Source of the DNA: Pseudoflavitalea sp. G-6-1-2
Lineage (GTDB): Bacteria > Bacteroidota > Bacteroidia > Chitinophagales > Chitinophagaceae
DNA: 64,000 nt
NCBI RefSeq assembly: GCF_012927185.1
Contig: NZ_JABBGB010000001.1
Location: forward strand, 682,001 to 746,000
Direction: 5' to 3'
Part shown: positions 16,504 through 26,044 of the stretch, piece after piece
Numbering within the stretch: position 1 is the first letter of the stretch
Layout: each line of letters starts with the position of its first letter
Position numbers and translations under genes: made by a program
Notes under the pieces: model-generated
What the model was told of the DNA's origin: nothing
Database searches by the model: none
The model's input: the letters and a program-made list of their open reading frames with translations, nothing else

Positions 16504-17601
16504 ATGAATACACAATCCTCCCCTGCGGACCTCAGCGGCAAAGGGCAAAAAGCGGTTGCCAACTGGATCATGATCGGTGTAATAATGCTGTTGGTCCAGG
16601 TTGTATTAGGCGGTATCACCAGATTAACCGGTTCCGGATTGTCCATCACAGAATGGAATGTGGTTACCGGCGCCCTGCCTCCTCTCAGTGAAGCAGCCTG
16701 GCTGAAAGAATTTCAGAAATACCAGCAGACCCCTCAATATTACTATCTCAATTCAGAGTTCACTATCAGCGATTTCAAATTCATTTTCTTCTGGGAATGG
16801 TTTCACCGCCTTTGGGCAAGATTGATCGGTGTGGTATTCCTCGTTGGTTTTGTGTATCTCTTAGCAAAGAAATACCTCAAGAAAGAAATGCTCGGATCGC
16901 TGCTGTTTCTTTTCTTCTTCGGCGCATTTCAGGGGGCCATCGGCTGGATAATGGTAGCCAGCGGACTAACCGGCGATGCCGTATACGTAAAGCCCACCAA
17001 ACTGGCCATGCACTTTGTATTTGCCATGGGACTGATCTCCTGCGCTTACTGGTATGCCCTCGACCTGCGCGTTACCAAAAGCCGCAGCATCGGATTGCCT
17101 GCGCTTCGGAAGTTTACATTATGGCTGATTGTACTGGTGTATATTCAACTGGTTTTCGGCGCACTCATGGCCGGTCATAAAGCCGCTATTGCTGCACCTA
17201 CATGGCCAACCATCAATGGGGATATGATTCCCGGAGGATTGCTTCACGAAACGCCGGCCATTCTCAATTTTGTAGAGAATAAAGTAACCATTCACTTCAT
17301 TCACCGCGGTTTGGCGTACCTGTTACTGGTACTGATAGTGGTTTATTCCGTAAAACTGTTCAAAGTAAAAACTCATAACACCCAATTCAATAAAGCCCGC
17401 AAATATCCGTTGATATTTGTGCTGGTACAGGTATTGCTGGGTATTCTGAGTTTGCTCACTGCTCCATCTATCATTCCCAATCACTGGGGCGCTTTCGAAT
17501 GGATGGCCCAATTGCATCAGATCACCGGAATGCTGTTAACACTGAGTCTGGTGGCTATGTTATACCTGATCAGGAAAAATGATCCTGAACAACCTGCTTA
17601 A
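16504..17601 (+). CDS. ctaA: Heme A synthase (COX15/CtaA)
   Basis: Converts heme O to heme A in the inner membrane for cytochrome aa3 oxidase. 365 residues with eight predicted membrane segments. The four heme-ligand histidines expected for the family are seen in WFHRLWARL (His101), LAMHFVFAM, FIHRGLAYL and LHQITGM. The first loop GGITRLTGSGLSITEWN is a family signature. Length fits the longer mitochondrial-type COX15. The cytochrome oxidase structural genes are not nearby. Confidence 0.95.
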   Translation: MNTQSSPADLSGKGQKAVANWIMIGVIMLLVQVVLGGITRLTGSGLSITEWNVVTGALPPLSEAAWLKEFQKYQQTPQYYYLNSEFTISDFKFIFFWEWFHRLWARLIGVVFLVGFVYLLAKKYLKKEMLGSLLFLFFFGAFQGAIGWIMVASGLTGDAVYVKPTKLAMHFVFAMGLISCAYWYALDLRVTKSRSIGLPALRKFTLWLIVLVYIQLVFGALMAGHKAAIAAPTWPTINGDMIPGGLLHETPAILNFVENKVTIHFIHRGLAYLLLVLIVVYSVKLFKVKTHNTQFNKARKYPLIFVLVQVLLGILSLLTAPSIIPNHWGAFEWMAQLHQITGMLLTLSLVAMLYLIRKNDPEQPA

Positions 17602-17675
17602 TTGTTCTTAAACCTTTTTGTTTTGATGTAAATTGAGCACAGATACCGGTGCTTCCGGATATCTGATTGTCCGTT

Positions 17676-19931
17676 ATGAAAGCCATCCTGAGAGGAATAT
17701 ATTGTTCATTTCCGATGCAGCTTTTTCTGCTGCACTTCAAGAAGTTTCAGATATTGCTGGCCTTCTGGTTTGTGCTGTTCAGTACAGTGAACGGAACCTT
17801 CATGAAGAGCTTCGGTGCAGACTCGCTGTACCTCGCTCCGGAATACCTCGGTAATGTAAATGCACTGAGCGCGGGTTTTGTTGGTGTGTCCATCGGCATC
17901 TTTATCATGAGCTGGAATATCACCACATTTATTTTGTTCAGCCGGCATTTCCGGTTCCTCGCCACTACTTCCAATCCGTTTCTGAAATATTGCATCAACA
18001 ATTTTGTGATACCACTGGCCTTCCTGATCTTTTATTTCATCAAAGCCGTGGCATTTGCACGCGATAAAGAACTGATGGGAAGCTGGGACATCTTTCTGCT
18101 GGTATTGGGCTTTCTGGCCGGACTGGTGTTGATCATCATCATTTCGCTGTTCTATTTTTTCCGGGCAGATAAGACCATCATCCGAAGACTGGCGCCAGTG
18201 ATCAGTAATCCGCAATTGTTCAAAGCGCAGTTCAGAAAGGGAGAGACAAGAGCCACTGAAAGCCGATTGGTGAAAGTGGAGTTCTACATCAATTCATTCT
18301 TCAAAATAAAGAAGGTGCGCGATGTAAGCCACTACTCGCGCGAGTTTCTGGAGAAGATCTTCAACAGGCATCACTTTGCTGCCGTGATCTCCATTTTTGT
18401 GGCGTTCATATTTCTCATAGTTGTGGGCTTCTGGCTCGACAACCCATTGTTTCAGCTGCCTGCTGCGGCTGGCATCACTTTGTTCTTCTCCATCCTCATT
18501 GCGGTATCAGGAGCATTCACTTATTTTTTACAGAGCTGGAGCATTCCGGCGCTTGTGCTGATATTTCTGTTGCTGAATGTGCTTTACCGGTATGGAATTA
18601 TCGACCCTACCAACAAAGCATACGGACTCGATTACTCCAACAAAAAAGAGAGGCCGGCTTACACAAAAGAAGCCATGCTCGCACTCTGCAGTCCGCAAAG
18701 AACTGCCGCCGACGAAGCCAATATGATTGCTATCCTCAATCGCTGGAAGGCGAAGCAGGATAGTCCCAAACCCATCCTGTACATCATCAACACCAGTGGT
18801 GGGGGCAATCGCAGCGCCACATTCACCATGAACGTGATGCAGCGGCTCGACAGTCTCAGCAACGGTCAGCTGATGAGAAAAACTTTCCTCATCACAGGCG
18901 CATCCGGTGGCATGCTGGGCGCAGCTTATTTCCGCGAGCTGGCGCGACTAAAAACCAATGGCGAAAAAATCGATCTGCAAAACAGGCAGTATGCCGATGA
19001 TATTTCAGCCGATCTGCTCAACTCACTTTTCACGTCGTTCGTAGCCCGCGATCTCGCGGCGCCAGCGCAGAAGTTCTCAGTAGGCAAATACCAGTATGTG
19101 AAAGACCGCGGATATGCATTTGAAGAAAAACTCAACAGCAATACAAAAGGGCTGCTCAATAAGCAACTCAAAGAACAGGCTAACGATGAAGCACAAGCGA
19201 ATATTCCCTTAATGCTCTTCAACTCCGTTATCACGCGCGATGGCCGCAAAATGATCATCAGCACACAACCTGTGAGTTTTCTCATGCGTCCATTGTACGA
19301 CACCATCCGCGATGCAGACGTAGACATCGATGCCGTTGATTATTCGGCACTTTTCGCCAAACAGGACCCGCTCAATCTGCGCATGCTCACCGCCCTGCGC
19401 ATGAATGCCACATTCCCTTACGTACTCCCCAACGTATGGCTTCCCAGCACACCGGTTATTGATGTGATGGATGCAGGTCTCCGCGATAATTTCGGACAGG
19501 AAACCGCTACCCGCTTTGTGCAGGTGTTTCATGAGTGGATCAAAGAAAACACCGGAGGCGTTGTACTGATTCAGATCCGCGACCGCAAAACCGGCGGATG
19601 GGATCATCCATATGAATCTGGCGCCATCACCGATATCGTTACCAAACCTATGCTGCTATTGCAATACAACTGGTTCAAAATGCAGGAATATGGCCAGAAC
19701 GAAATGATGAGCCTCTCGCAGGAACTCATGGGTGGTCATTTTCATCGTCTCACTTTCCAGTATGTTCCCAAGAAAGAAGATGCAGCGGCAGCGCTCAACT
19801 TCCGTCTCTCCAAACGCGAAAAGCAAGACATCCGCGAAGCCATGGAAAGCAATGTAAACGCCAAAAGCTTCGAGAGCTTCAGCAGTTTCACCAATCAGCC
19901 AACAAGGTCTCTTACGAAGAAGGATGAATAA
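17676..19931 (+). CDS. Membrane-embedded patatin-like phospholipase
   Basis: 751 residues. The N-terminal half has about seven predicted membrane segments (roughly 25-305). The C-terminal half is a patatin domain: oxyanion loop SGGGNRSA (about 374-381), nucleophile motif GASGG (Ser410) and the dyad Asp in MDAGLRDN. Patatins hydrolyse phospholipid or other acyl esters; the fused membrane part suggests it acts on membrane lipid from the cytoplasmic face (inferred). ATG 17676 is preferred over an in-frame TTG at 17667. Its end overlaps the converging lipid kinase gene by 20 bases, with no terminator between them. Confidence 0.85.
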   Translation: MKAILRGIYCSFPMQLFLLHFKKFQILLAFWFVLFSTVNGTFMKSFGADSLYLAPEYLGNVNALSAGFVGVSIGIFIMSWNITTFILFSRHFRFLATTSNPFLKYCINNFVIPLAFLIFYFIKAVAFARDKELMGSWDIFLLVLGFLAGLVLIIIISLFYFFRADKTIIRRLAPVISNPQLFKAQFRKGETRATESRLVKVEFYINSFFKIKKVRDVSHYSREFLEKIFNRHHFAAVISIFVAFIFLIVVGFWLDNPLFQLPAAAGITLFFSILIAVSGAFTYFLQSWSIPALVLIFLLLNVLYRYGIIDPTNKAYGLDYSNKKERPAYTKEAMLALCSPQRTAADEANMIAILNRWKAKQDSPKPILYIINTSGGGNRSATFTMNVMQRLDSLSNGQLMRKTFLITGASGGMLGAAYFRELARLKTNGEKIDLQNRQYADDISADLLNSLFTSFVARDLAAPAQKFSVGKYQYVKDRGYAFEEKLNSNTKGLLNKQLKEQANDEAQANIPLMLFNSVITRDGRKMIISTQPVSFLMRPLYDTIRDADVDIDAVDYSALFAKQDPLNLRMLTALRMNATFPYVLPNVWLPSTPVIDVMDAGLRDNFGQETATRFVQVFHEWIKENTGGVVLIQIRDRKTGGWDHPYESGAITDIVTKPMLLLQYNWFKMQEYGQNEMMSLSQELMGGHFHRLTFQYVPKKEDAAAALNFRLSKREKQDIREAMESNVNAKSFESFSSFTNQPTRSLTKKDE

Positions 19932-20811
19932 GTTTGAAGAAATGCGGCAACACACGGATAGATAAGTTTCTTATCGACTCACGCGGTTCGCCATCAATAT
20001 GCAGCGGCGCTTCAGCCAGATTAACGATACTCAGATGATCTGTCTGAAAGTAGATCACCGGTGAGCGAAGCGAGTTCTCCACGTTTTTCAGTTTACCCGC
20101 CAGTACCTGTTTCATTACAGTGAGCAGCAGCAATGGCTTGGCAACTTTTTTCACAATCACCACATCGAGCAGTCCATCTGAAAGAACCGCCTGCGGCGCG
20201 ATAGTGAAATTGTTTCCGAACTGGTTGCTATTGGCAACACTGATGAAGAATGCATCGGTATGGAAAGCAATGCCATTGGCCTTTACCTCGAATGGATAGG
20301 CTTTGGCAGTAAAGAAGTTGCGGGTAGTGAGTTTGGTGTAGGTAGCCAATCCACGTTTGGGTTGCTCTGCAAATTCGTGGGCAACCTTGGCATCGAAGCC
20401 CAGGCCGCAGAGCATGCAGGCAAACTGATCATTTACGAGAAAGGCATCGGTGGCACGGGGAACGCCATCGAACACAATGTCGAGCGCTTTTGCACTGGCT
20501 TTGGGAATGCCGGCGGCCAGCGCCAGTCCATTTCCCGATCCCATGGGAACGATGCCGAAGTTCAGATCCATATCTGCCAGCGAATGCACGGCTGCATTTA
20601 CGGAGCCATCACCACCACAAACCACCAGATCAGTGATCTTTTCTTCTCTGATCTTCGATTTGAGAAAACGATAGTCCCCGTCTATCATGGTGGGCAACAC
20701 CTCAAAGGCAATCTTGCGTTCTTTGGTCTTTGCGACCACCAGTTCCTTTAAGGATGTTTTGCCCCGTGTACCGGAGATAGGATTGATTAAGTAGATGATC
20801 TTTCTTGCCAT
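19912..20811 (-). CDS. Diacylglycerol/lipid kinase family protein (YegS-like)
   Basis: 299 residues of the DAGK catalytic-domain family (YegS, DgkB, sphingosine kinase). Seen: LINPISGTRGKTSL at the N-terminus, the nucleotide-binding GGDGS (66-70) and GSGNG (91-95), and a C-terminal beta-rich domain with PLHIDGEP. It phosphorylates a lipid alcohol; which lipid is not evident. It converges on and overlaps the patatin gene by 20 bases, and its start faces ppk1 with 68 bases between. Confidence 0.9.
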   Translation of the reverse strand: MARKIIYLINPISGTRGKTSLKELVVAKTKERKIAFEVLPTMIDGDYRFLKSKIREEKITDLVVCGGDGSVNAAVHSLADMDLNFGIVPMGSGNGLALAAGIPKASAKALDIVFDGVPRATDAFLVNDQFACMLCGLGFDAKVAHEFAEQPKRGLATYTKLTTRNFFTAKAYPFEVKANGIAFHTDAFFISVANSNQFGNNFTIAPQAVLSDGLLDVVIVKKVAKPLLLLTVMKQVLAGKLKNVENSLRSPVIYFQTDHLSIVNLAEAPLHIDGEPRESIRNLSIRVLPHFFKLIHPSS

Positions 20812-20867
20812 GGAGACGCAAAAGTCGGTAAAATAAATATTCCATCATAGTTTTCAATATTGCGTAT

Positions 20868-20875
20868 TAGTTTTG
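20868..20875 (+). promoter_or_regulatory. -7 promoter element of ppk1 (TAGTTTTG)
   Basis: TAGTTTTG ends four bases before the ppk1 ATG at 20880. If used as in other Bacteroidota, transcription would start at or beside the A of ATG, giving a leaderless mRNA. Confidence 0.5.
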
Positions 20876-20879
20876 AAAT

Positions 20880-22931
20880 ATGAGTGAAGTTTTATTTTTC
20901 GATCGGGATCTGAGCTGGCTGTCGTTCAACGAGCGGGTTTTGCAGGAAGCAGCGAATGGCCGCGTGCCGCTGCTGGAGCGGATCCGGTTCCTTTCCATCT
21001 ACTCTTCCAACTCCGATGAATTCTATCGGGTGAGGATGCCGGCATTGATGGCACTCGAAAAGTTAAATCAGAAGACTGTTCGTCCGGATTTGCCCGCTTT
21101 CACTACCGTGCAGGAAGCCAACCGCCGCATTCACCAGGCACAGGAGCAATTCGGAAGCATTCTGCGGAACATTGTCCCCGAGTTGAAAGAAAAGGGAGGA
21201 TACGACCTGCTTTTAAATCGTCCTGTTCCGGAATCGATTCAACCCATCGTCTCTGAATATTTCTTCACACAGGTACTGGCATTTCTGCAACCGCTGTACC
21301 TGAGCGCCCTGGAGAGCAGCTTCTTTCCCGAAAACAATAAGATCTACCTCGCAGTAGTCGCCAATAACAATGCACGGAAAGAATACATCATTGTGAATGT
21401 TCCTTCCGATGCACTGCCCCGCTTCTTTACTGTCAGTGACGGACAAACGAAATACATTATTTTCCTCGAAGATATCATCCGCCATCACCTGCAGCAGGTA
21501 TTGCCGCTGGTGGAGGTAGAAGCCAGCTACAGCTTCAAAGTCACCCGCGATGCAGCGCTCGATATCGAAGATGAGTACGAGGGAGATCTTGCAGAGAAGA
21601 TAGAGAAGCAGATTGCGAAGCGTGATTTCGGCTTCGCAACCCGCCTGCTGTACGGAGCCAATATGCCGCCTGAATGTCTGGCAGCATTGATCAATCTGTT
21701 CAATCTCGAAAAGGCCAGCATCATGCAGGGTGGCGTGTACCACAACCTGAAAGACCTTGCCAGCCTGCCTGTTAATGATGCCGTACTTCAATACCCCAAA
21801 TGGCCGGTGCATACACATCGTCCGGATCCGAAATATTTTTCACTGCTGAACGAAATTTCGGAGAAGGATATCATTTTGCATGCACCGTTTCAGTCGTTCA
21901 ATACAGTACTGCGTTTTTTCAACGAAGCAGCGATCGATCCCTGCGTAGAAGAGATCTATGTAACGCTGTATCGCATCGCCAGTGATTCGCGGATCGCTAC
22001 GAGCCTTATCAGCGCGGCGAAGAACGGCAAGAAAGTGGTAGTATTCGTAGAGCTCAAAGCCCGCTTCGATGAAGCCAACAATATTCGCTGGTCGAAGAAA
22101 CTGAAAGATGCCGGAGTAAAGATCATCTATAGCATCCCTACGCTGAAAGTGCATGCGAAAGTGGCGCTGGTGAAGCGAATGATCAATAACCGCCCACACC
22201 ATGTAGGATTATTCGGCACGGGCAATCTCAATGAAAGCACCGCCCGTTTCTATACCGATCATTTTCTGCTCACTGCGCATCCCGGCATGATGGCGGAACT
22301 CGAACAGCTCTTTGTTTTCCTCGCTGAACGAAAGAAACCTCTCACACCCGGACTGCTTCAGTTCTCACACCTGCTGGTAGCACAGTTCAATTTGCAGGAA
22401 CGGTTCCTGCAACTCATACAGCAGGAGATCGATAATGCAAAGCAGGGATTGCCTGCCGGCATCATCATCAAAATGAACAACCTCGAAGAGAAAGTGCTGA
22501 TCGGGAAATTATATGAAGCCTCCAATGCCGGAGTTCGCATACGGCTCATCGTTAGAAGCATTTGCTGCCTTATTCCCGGCGTGCCGGGCATGAGTGAGAA
22601 TATCACCATCCGCCGGATAGTGGATCGTTATCTGGAGCATCCGCGTGTATTCATCTTCCATAACAACAACGATCCGCATGTATGGCTGGGTTCCGCCGAC
22701 TGGATGAACCGGAACATCTACAGAAGAATTGAGGTCTGCTTCCCTGTTTACGATCAGGCGATCAGAGAAGAGTTACTGCATATCATCGATCTTCAGCTAA
22801 AAGACAACATGCAGGCCGTTCAGCTGAACAATGAATTGCAGAATACACCTGTACCGATGGATGGATTACCCATACGCTCGCAGGAAGCGGTGAGTGAGTT
22901 TCTTAACCAGCAGTTCAGATCAACGTTATGA
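20880..22931 (+). CDS. ppk1: Polyphosphate kinase 1
   Basis: Polymerises the terminal phosphate of ATP into polyphosphate, reversibly. 683 residues with the four PPK1 domains. The N-terminal FFDRDLSWLSFNERVLQEA and SSNSDEFYRVRM are family signatures. The autophosphorylated histidine is in LKVHAKVALV (His425), and a second conserved region reads HNNNDPHVWLGSADWMNRN. Normal length. Monocistronic or co-transcribed with the small exported gene that starts 30 bases later. Confidence 0.95.
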   Translation: MSEVLFFDRDLSWLSFNERVLQEAANGRVPLLERIRFLSIYSSNSDEFYRVRMPALMALEKLNQKTVRPDLPAFTTVQEANRRIHQAQEQFGSILRNIVPELKEKGGYDLLLNRPVPESIQPIVSEYFFTQVLAFLQPLYLSALESSFFPENNKIYLAVVANNNARKEYIIVNVPSDALPRFFTVSDGQTKYIIFLEDIIRHHLQQVLPLVEVEASYSFKVTRDAALDIEDEYEGDLAEKIEKQIAKRDFGFATRLLYGANMPPECLAALINLFNLEKASIMQGGVYHNLKDLASLPVNDAVLQYPKWPVHTHRPDPKYFSLLNEISEKDIILHAPFQSFNTVLRFFNEAAIDPCVEEIYVTLYRIASDSRIATSLISAAKNGKKVVVFVELKARFDEANNIRWSKKLKDAGVKIIYSIPTLKVHAKVALVKRMINNRPHHVGLFGTGNLNESTARFYTDHFLLTAHPGMMAELEQLFVFLAERKKPLTPGLLQFSHLLVAQFNLQERFLQLIQQEIDNAKQGLPAGIIIKMNNLEEKVLIGKLYEASNAGVRIRLIVRSICCLIPGVPGMSENITIRRIVDRYLEHPRVFIFHNNNDPHVWLGSADWMNRNIYRRIEVCFPVYDQAIREELLHIIDLQLKDNMQAVQLNNELQNTPVPMDGLPIRSQEAVSEFLNQQFRSTL

Positions 22932-22961
22932 GCAATCTGATTAAACCTTAAACACAATTAG

Positions 22962-23555
22962 ATGAATGCAATCAAACCACTGTTCATTTTTGCAGTTGCA
23001 CAGGCCATGAACCTAAGTCTGCACGCACAGGAGCAGCCCACCGATTATCTGGTGACGAATCAGGGGGATACGCTCTGGGGAGAATTCAAGACTGGCCTCT
23101 CTGGACGCGGCACATTCCGTTCCGGAAAAAAGAAGATCACTGTAAAATCAGCTGACCACAAATCTTATTATGATGACAAGAAAAAGAACTTGTACAGAAC
23201 CATGGAGCTTCCTGGATTCTCAGGAAAAAAATGGTGCCGGTTAGTGGATAATGGAGTTATCCGTTTGTATGAATTTGAGCAGAGCAAAATCTATGCAGGG
23301 GCAATGGGTAACGGCATGAACACCACTTCTACTTTCACAACCTGGTATGCCACTAAAGACGATCAAAACATGCAGGAAATTAAGACCAATGCCATTACAT
23401 TAGGTCGCAATGAAAGAAAAGAGGCTTTAAGAGAATTATTCACAGATGATCCTGTCACCTTGAATGAGTTCGACCAGGCGAAGGATTTCGGATTTCATAC
23501 TATCAGAGACCTGATCATAAGATATAACAGGCGAAAAGCCGATTCCGGCAACTAA
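22962..23555 (+). CDS. Exported protein of unknown function
   Basis: 197 residues with a signal peptide (cleavage near LSLHAQ). The mature part starts TDYLVTNQGDTLWGEFK, a pattern common at the start of Bacteroidota secreted proteins of unknown role in which an initial beta-strand region names a stored or reported quantity. No enzyme motif is visible. It starts 30 bases after ppk1 on the same strand, so co-transcription is possible. Codon use is somewhat more AT-rich than ppk1. Confidence 0.7.
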   Translation: MNAIKPLFIFAVAQAMNLSLHAQEQPTDYLVTNQGDTLWGEFKTGLSGRGTFRSGKKKITVKSADHKSYYDDKKKNLYRTMELPGFSGKKWCRLVDNGVIRLYEFEQSKIYAGAMGNGMNTTSTFTTWYATKDDQNMQEIKTNAITLGRNERKEALRELFTDDPVTLNEFDQAKDFGFHTIRDLIIRYNRRKADSGN

Positions 23556-23599
23556 AAGAAAAAGCATATGAAAGTAAATCCAGCCCACTTCCATATGCT
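23556..23599 (-). terminator. Intrinsic terminator of fabH
   Basis: AGCATATGAAAGT (23563-23575) pairs with ACTTCCATATGCT (23587-23599) with one mismatch. The A-rich left flank yields a U-rich tail on the minus strand. It lies directly after the exported-protein gene and may stop both. Confidence 0.65.
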
Positions 23600-23615
23600 C
23601 AATCAGGTTAATTTA

Positions 23616-24665
23616 TTACCACTTCAGCAATGCACTCGCCCAGGTAAATCCGCTGCCGAATGCAGCCAGACAAACGAGATCTCCCTTTTTTATCTTTCCA
23701 TCTTCCCACGCTTCGCACAATGCAATCGGAACTGAAGCTGCCGTAGTATTTCCGTATTTCTGAATATTGTTGTGCACCTGATCGTCCCGCAGCCCCAGCT
23801 TCTGCTGCACAAACTGTGCAATGCGCAGATTCGCCTGATGCGGAATCAGCATCGTGAGATCCGAAGGTTTGTAATTGTTTTGATTGAGCGCTTCCATGAT
23901 CACCTCAGGAAACTTCACTACCGCTTTTTTGAAAACAGATGGGCCATCCATGAAAGGATAGTTCTGAGCTTTGTCGATCATTTGGTGACTCATGAACATT
24001 TCACCGATCTCAGCCTCATCGAAGTCTGCGAGTTTTTGTTCCATCCAGTGATTGGCATGTGTACCAGGATTGTACATGGCCAGTATCTCTGCACTTTCTC
24101 CATCGCTATGCAAATGCGTACTGAGTATGCCGCGGTTCTCATCAGTGGATGGTTGCAGCACAACAGCGCCTGCACCATCGCCGAAGATCACGCTGATAGC
24201 GCGCCCGCGGGTACTGAAGTCAAGCCCGAAGGAATGTTTCTCTGCTCCTATCACCAACACATTTTTGTACATGCCGCCGCGGATGAACTGATCGGCCACA
24301 GAGAGCGCATATACAAATCCGCTGCACTGATTGCGAACATCGAGTGCACCGATCTCTTTCATCTTCATGGCACGTTGTACCAATACGCCGCAACCGGGGA
24401 AGTAGTAATCCGGACTGAGTGTAGCAAACACTATAAAGTCGATATCCTGTGGAGTGATGCCTGCGCGCTCGATAGCGATCTCTGCAGCTTTCACTCCCAT
24501 GGTGGTAGTTGTTTCTTCTGTGCGATGTGCATACCGGCGTTCCTTTATTCCGGTTCTTTCCTGAATCCATTCGTCACTGGTTTCCATGTAACGGGTGAGG
24601 TCCTGATTGGTAACAACATTCTCTGGAACATACTTGCCGATGCCGGCAATTACTGATCGGATCAT
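23616..24665 (-). CDS. fabH: 3-oxoacyl-ACP synthase III family protein
   Basis: Condensing enzyme of the KAS III type, which starts fatty-acid chains by joining an acyl-CoA primer to malonyl-ACP. 349 residues. The catalytic triad is seen as Cys114 in QCSGFVYAL, His in PHQANLRIAQ and Asn in YGNTTAASVP. Several FabH-like copies are usual in Bacteroidota, where they also serve branched-chain or flexirubin-like pathways; this copy stands alone, outside any acpP or fabF cluster, so its exact primer use is open. A palindrome lies just upstream. Confidence 0.9.
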   Translation of the reverse strand: MIRSVIAGIGKYVPENVVTNQDLTRYMETSDEWIQERTGIKERRYAHRTEETTTTMGVKAAEIAIERAGITPQDIDFIVFATLSPDYYFPGCGVLVQRAMKMKEIGALDVRNQCSGFVYALSVADQFIRGGMYKNVLVIGAEKHSFGLDFSTRGRAISVIFGDGAGAVVLQPSTDENRGILSTHLHSDGESAEILAMYNPGTHANHWMEQKLADFDEAEIGEMFMSHQMIDKAQNYPFMDGPSVFKKAVVKFPEVIMEALNQNNYKPSDLTMLIPHQANLRIAQFVQQKLGLRDDQVHNNIQKYGNTTAASVPIALCEAWEDGKIKKGDLVCLAAFGSGFTWASALLKW

Positions 24666-24682
24666 ATAGCAAACACATTTTG

Positions 24683-24700
24683 TTCCGGTAAATTACGGAA
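24683..24700. promoter_or_regulatory. Imperfect palindrome upstream of fabH
   Basis: TTCCG-G-TAA-A-TTA-CGGAA is symmetrical around position 24692 except for one extra G. It ends 18 bases before the fabH ATG on the minus strand. A regulator site is possible; no consensus is known to me. Confidence 0.35.
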
Positions 24701-24739
24701 AGAAAAATTGCAGGGAAAATGAAACTATTTCAAACGGAA

Positions 24740-25738
24740 CTATTGTTTCGGAAGATGCAGTATGTCTGTGAAGAATTTTTCGGTTTCGGCTTCAACGCCG
24801 GGTACATCTTTCGATTTGATCCAGCTGCCGATTACGTGATTGCCGGTATTGGGCATGGCAACGGCACGCTTGAGTGCGGGCGGAGTGCCCAGATCTTCAT
24901 ACATCTGTTTGATGGCGCTTACGCGTACAACGCTATCGCGTAACACATCATTCTTATAATAATACATTACCAGCGTTGGTTGATTCACCCGTTGAAAAGT
25001 GGCTTTGTTCATGGATGTTTCGAGCAGCTCCTGAAGCGCTACTGCGGCTTCTATGCGATAGTAGGGAGTCCAGTACTGAAGATATTCGGGACGCAGATCG
25101 GATTTCGAATCGATGTATTTGCTGCCTTTCACCATTCTGGCTATCTGCAGTCCCCATGGGTTGTTGATAAGCCATGCATTGTTATCATCGATCTCGATAT
25201 TGGGCGACATCAGCACCAGCGCATATACATCGGGGTATTCCGCAGCGAGTTTGAGTGCAAGGGTACCTCCGGTGGAAGTGCCCATGATGATTACTTTCTG
25301 TCCGATCTGGCGGCCGATGGCGAGCGCGCGTTTGGCGGACTCCCAGTAACTGTCGGCAGTGAGTCGCTGAAGTGTTTCAACGGTATCGATGCCATGCTCT
25401 GAAAGGCGGCTCAGATAAAGGTTACAGCCGAATTTTTTAGCGATATCGCGATGAACGGGATTGCCTTCTTCCTGCGAAGCAGTAAATCCGTGCAGGTATA
25501 CGATAGAAACGGGGGTTACATTTTTGAGGGAATCGTTGAACCATACGATGCGGGCCTCATTGTTCTCTTTCACTTTATGCCTGGCTTCTTCTGCTGCCAC
25601 GTAGCCTGTAAGTGCTTTAGGATCAGAAGGTAATACCGGCATGGTAATGTCGTATACCGGAGTTTTGGGCTTGGGGCCCAGCAGGTAAACTATCAGCAGG
25701 AGCAATGGAATAATCAAAAGCCAATTCCTTTTCCGCAT
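24740..25738 (-). CDS. Membrane-anchored alpha/beta hydrolase
   Basis: 332 residues. A single N-terminal hydrophobic segment (NWLLIIPLLLLIVYLLGP) acts as signal anchor. The hydrolase domain shows the oxyanion motif YLHGFTAS, the nucleophile elbow GTSTGG and a C-terminal catalytic His in NTGNHVIGS. It resembles serine aminopeptidase S33/monoacylglycerol lipase relatives. The substrate is unknown; an ester or lipid at the inner membrane is plausible. Confidence 0.83.
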   Translation of the reverse strand: MRKRNWLLIIPLLLLIVYLLGPKPKTPVYDITMPVLPSDPKALTGYVAAEEARHKVKENNEARIVWFNDSLKNVTPVSIVYLHGFTASQEEGNPVHRDIAKKFGCNLYLSRLSEHGIDTVETLQRLTADSYWESAKRALAIGRQIGQKVIIMGTSTGGTLALKLAAEYPDVYALVLMSPNIEIDDNNAWLINNPWGLQIARMVKGSKYIDSKSDLRPEYLQYWTPYYRIEAAVALQELLETSMNKATFQRVNQPTLVMYYYKNDVLRDSVVRVSAIKQMYEDLGTPPALKRAVAMPNTGNHVIGSWIKSKDVPGVEAETEKFFTDILHLPKQ

Positions 25739-26044
25739 TCAGTAAATTTGCAGTGAAAATAAACTAATTCCGGCAACTGAAATAGCCGAAAAGGGGCAGA
25801 TTCGGAATTGCTTTTTTACTTCGGACAATCAAAACACCGCCAATTTTCCGAAGCCAACACACTGGTTTTCAGGAGGCTGCAAATCATTGACTTATCCAGC
25901 TTCAACCTCATCCTTTACCAAAATAATAAGTTTGGCAACTGCCCTTGCCCTCCCATTGATTTGACGTACCTTTGCGCACTCAAAAATAAGTGCAGGTCTA
26001 AGACCGAAAGGGATTATAAAACAGACAGGCACAAAAACTCATTT
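25739..26044. other. Intergenic region holding the typA promoter and leader
   Basis: About 300 bases between divergent genes. It contains a good typA promoter (25945-25974) and a leader of about 65 bases, with a short hairpin GGTC-TAA-GACC near 25996-26006. A second TAAATTTG on the + strand at 25743-25750 has no -33 partner. No other gene is seen. Confidence 0.6.
25945..25974 (+). promoter_or_regulatory. typA promoter
   Basis: -33 TTG (25945-25947), a 19-base spacer and -7 TACCTTTG (25967-25974). This is one of the best matches in the window to the Bacteroidota housekeeping consensus. Predicted start near 25980. Confidence 0.7.

Noticed and set aside
25743-25750. TAAATTTG on the + strand as a second typA promoter
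   Set aside because: No -33 partner at the usual spacing, and a much better promoter lies 200 bases nearer to typA.
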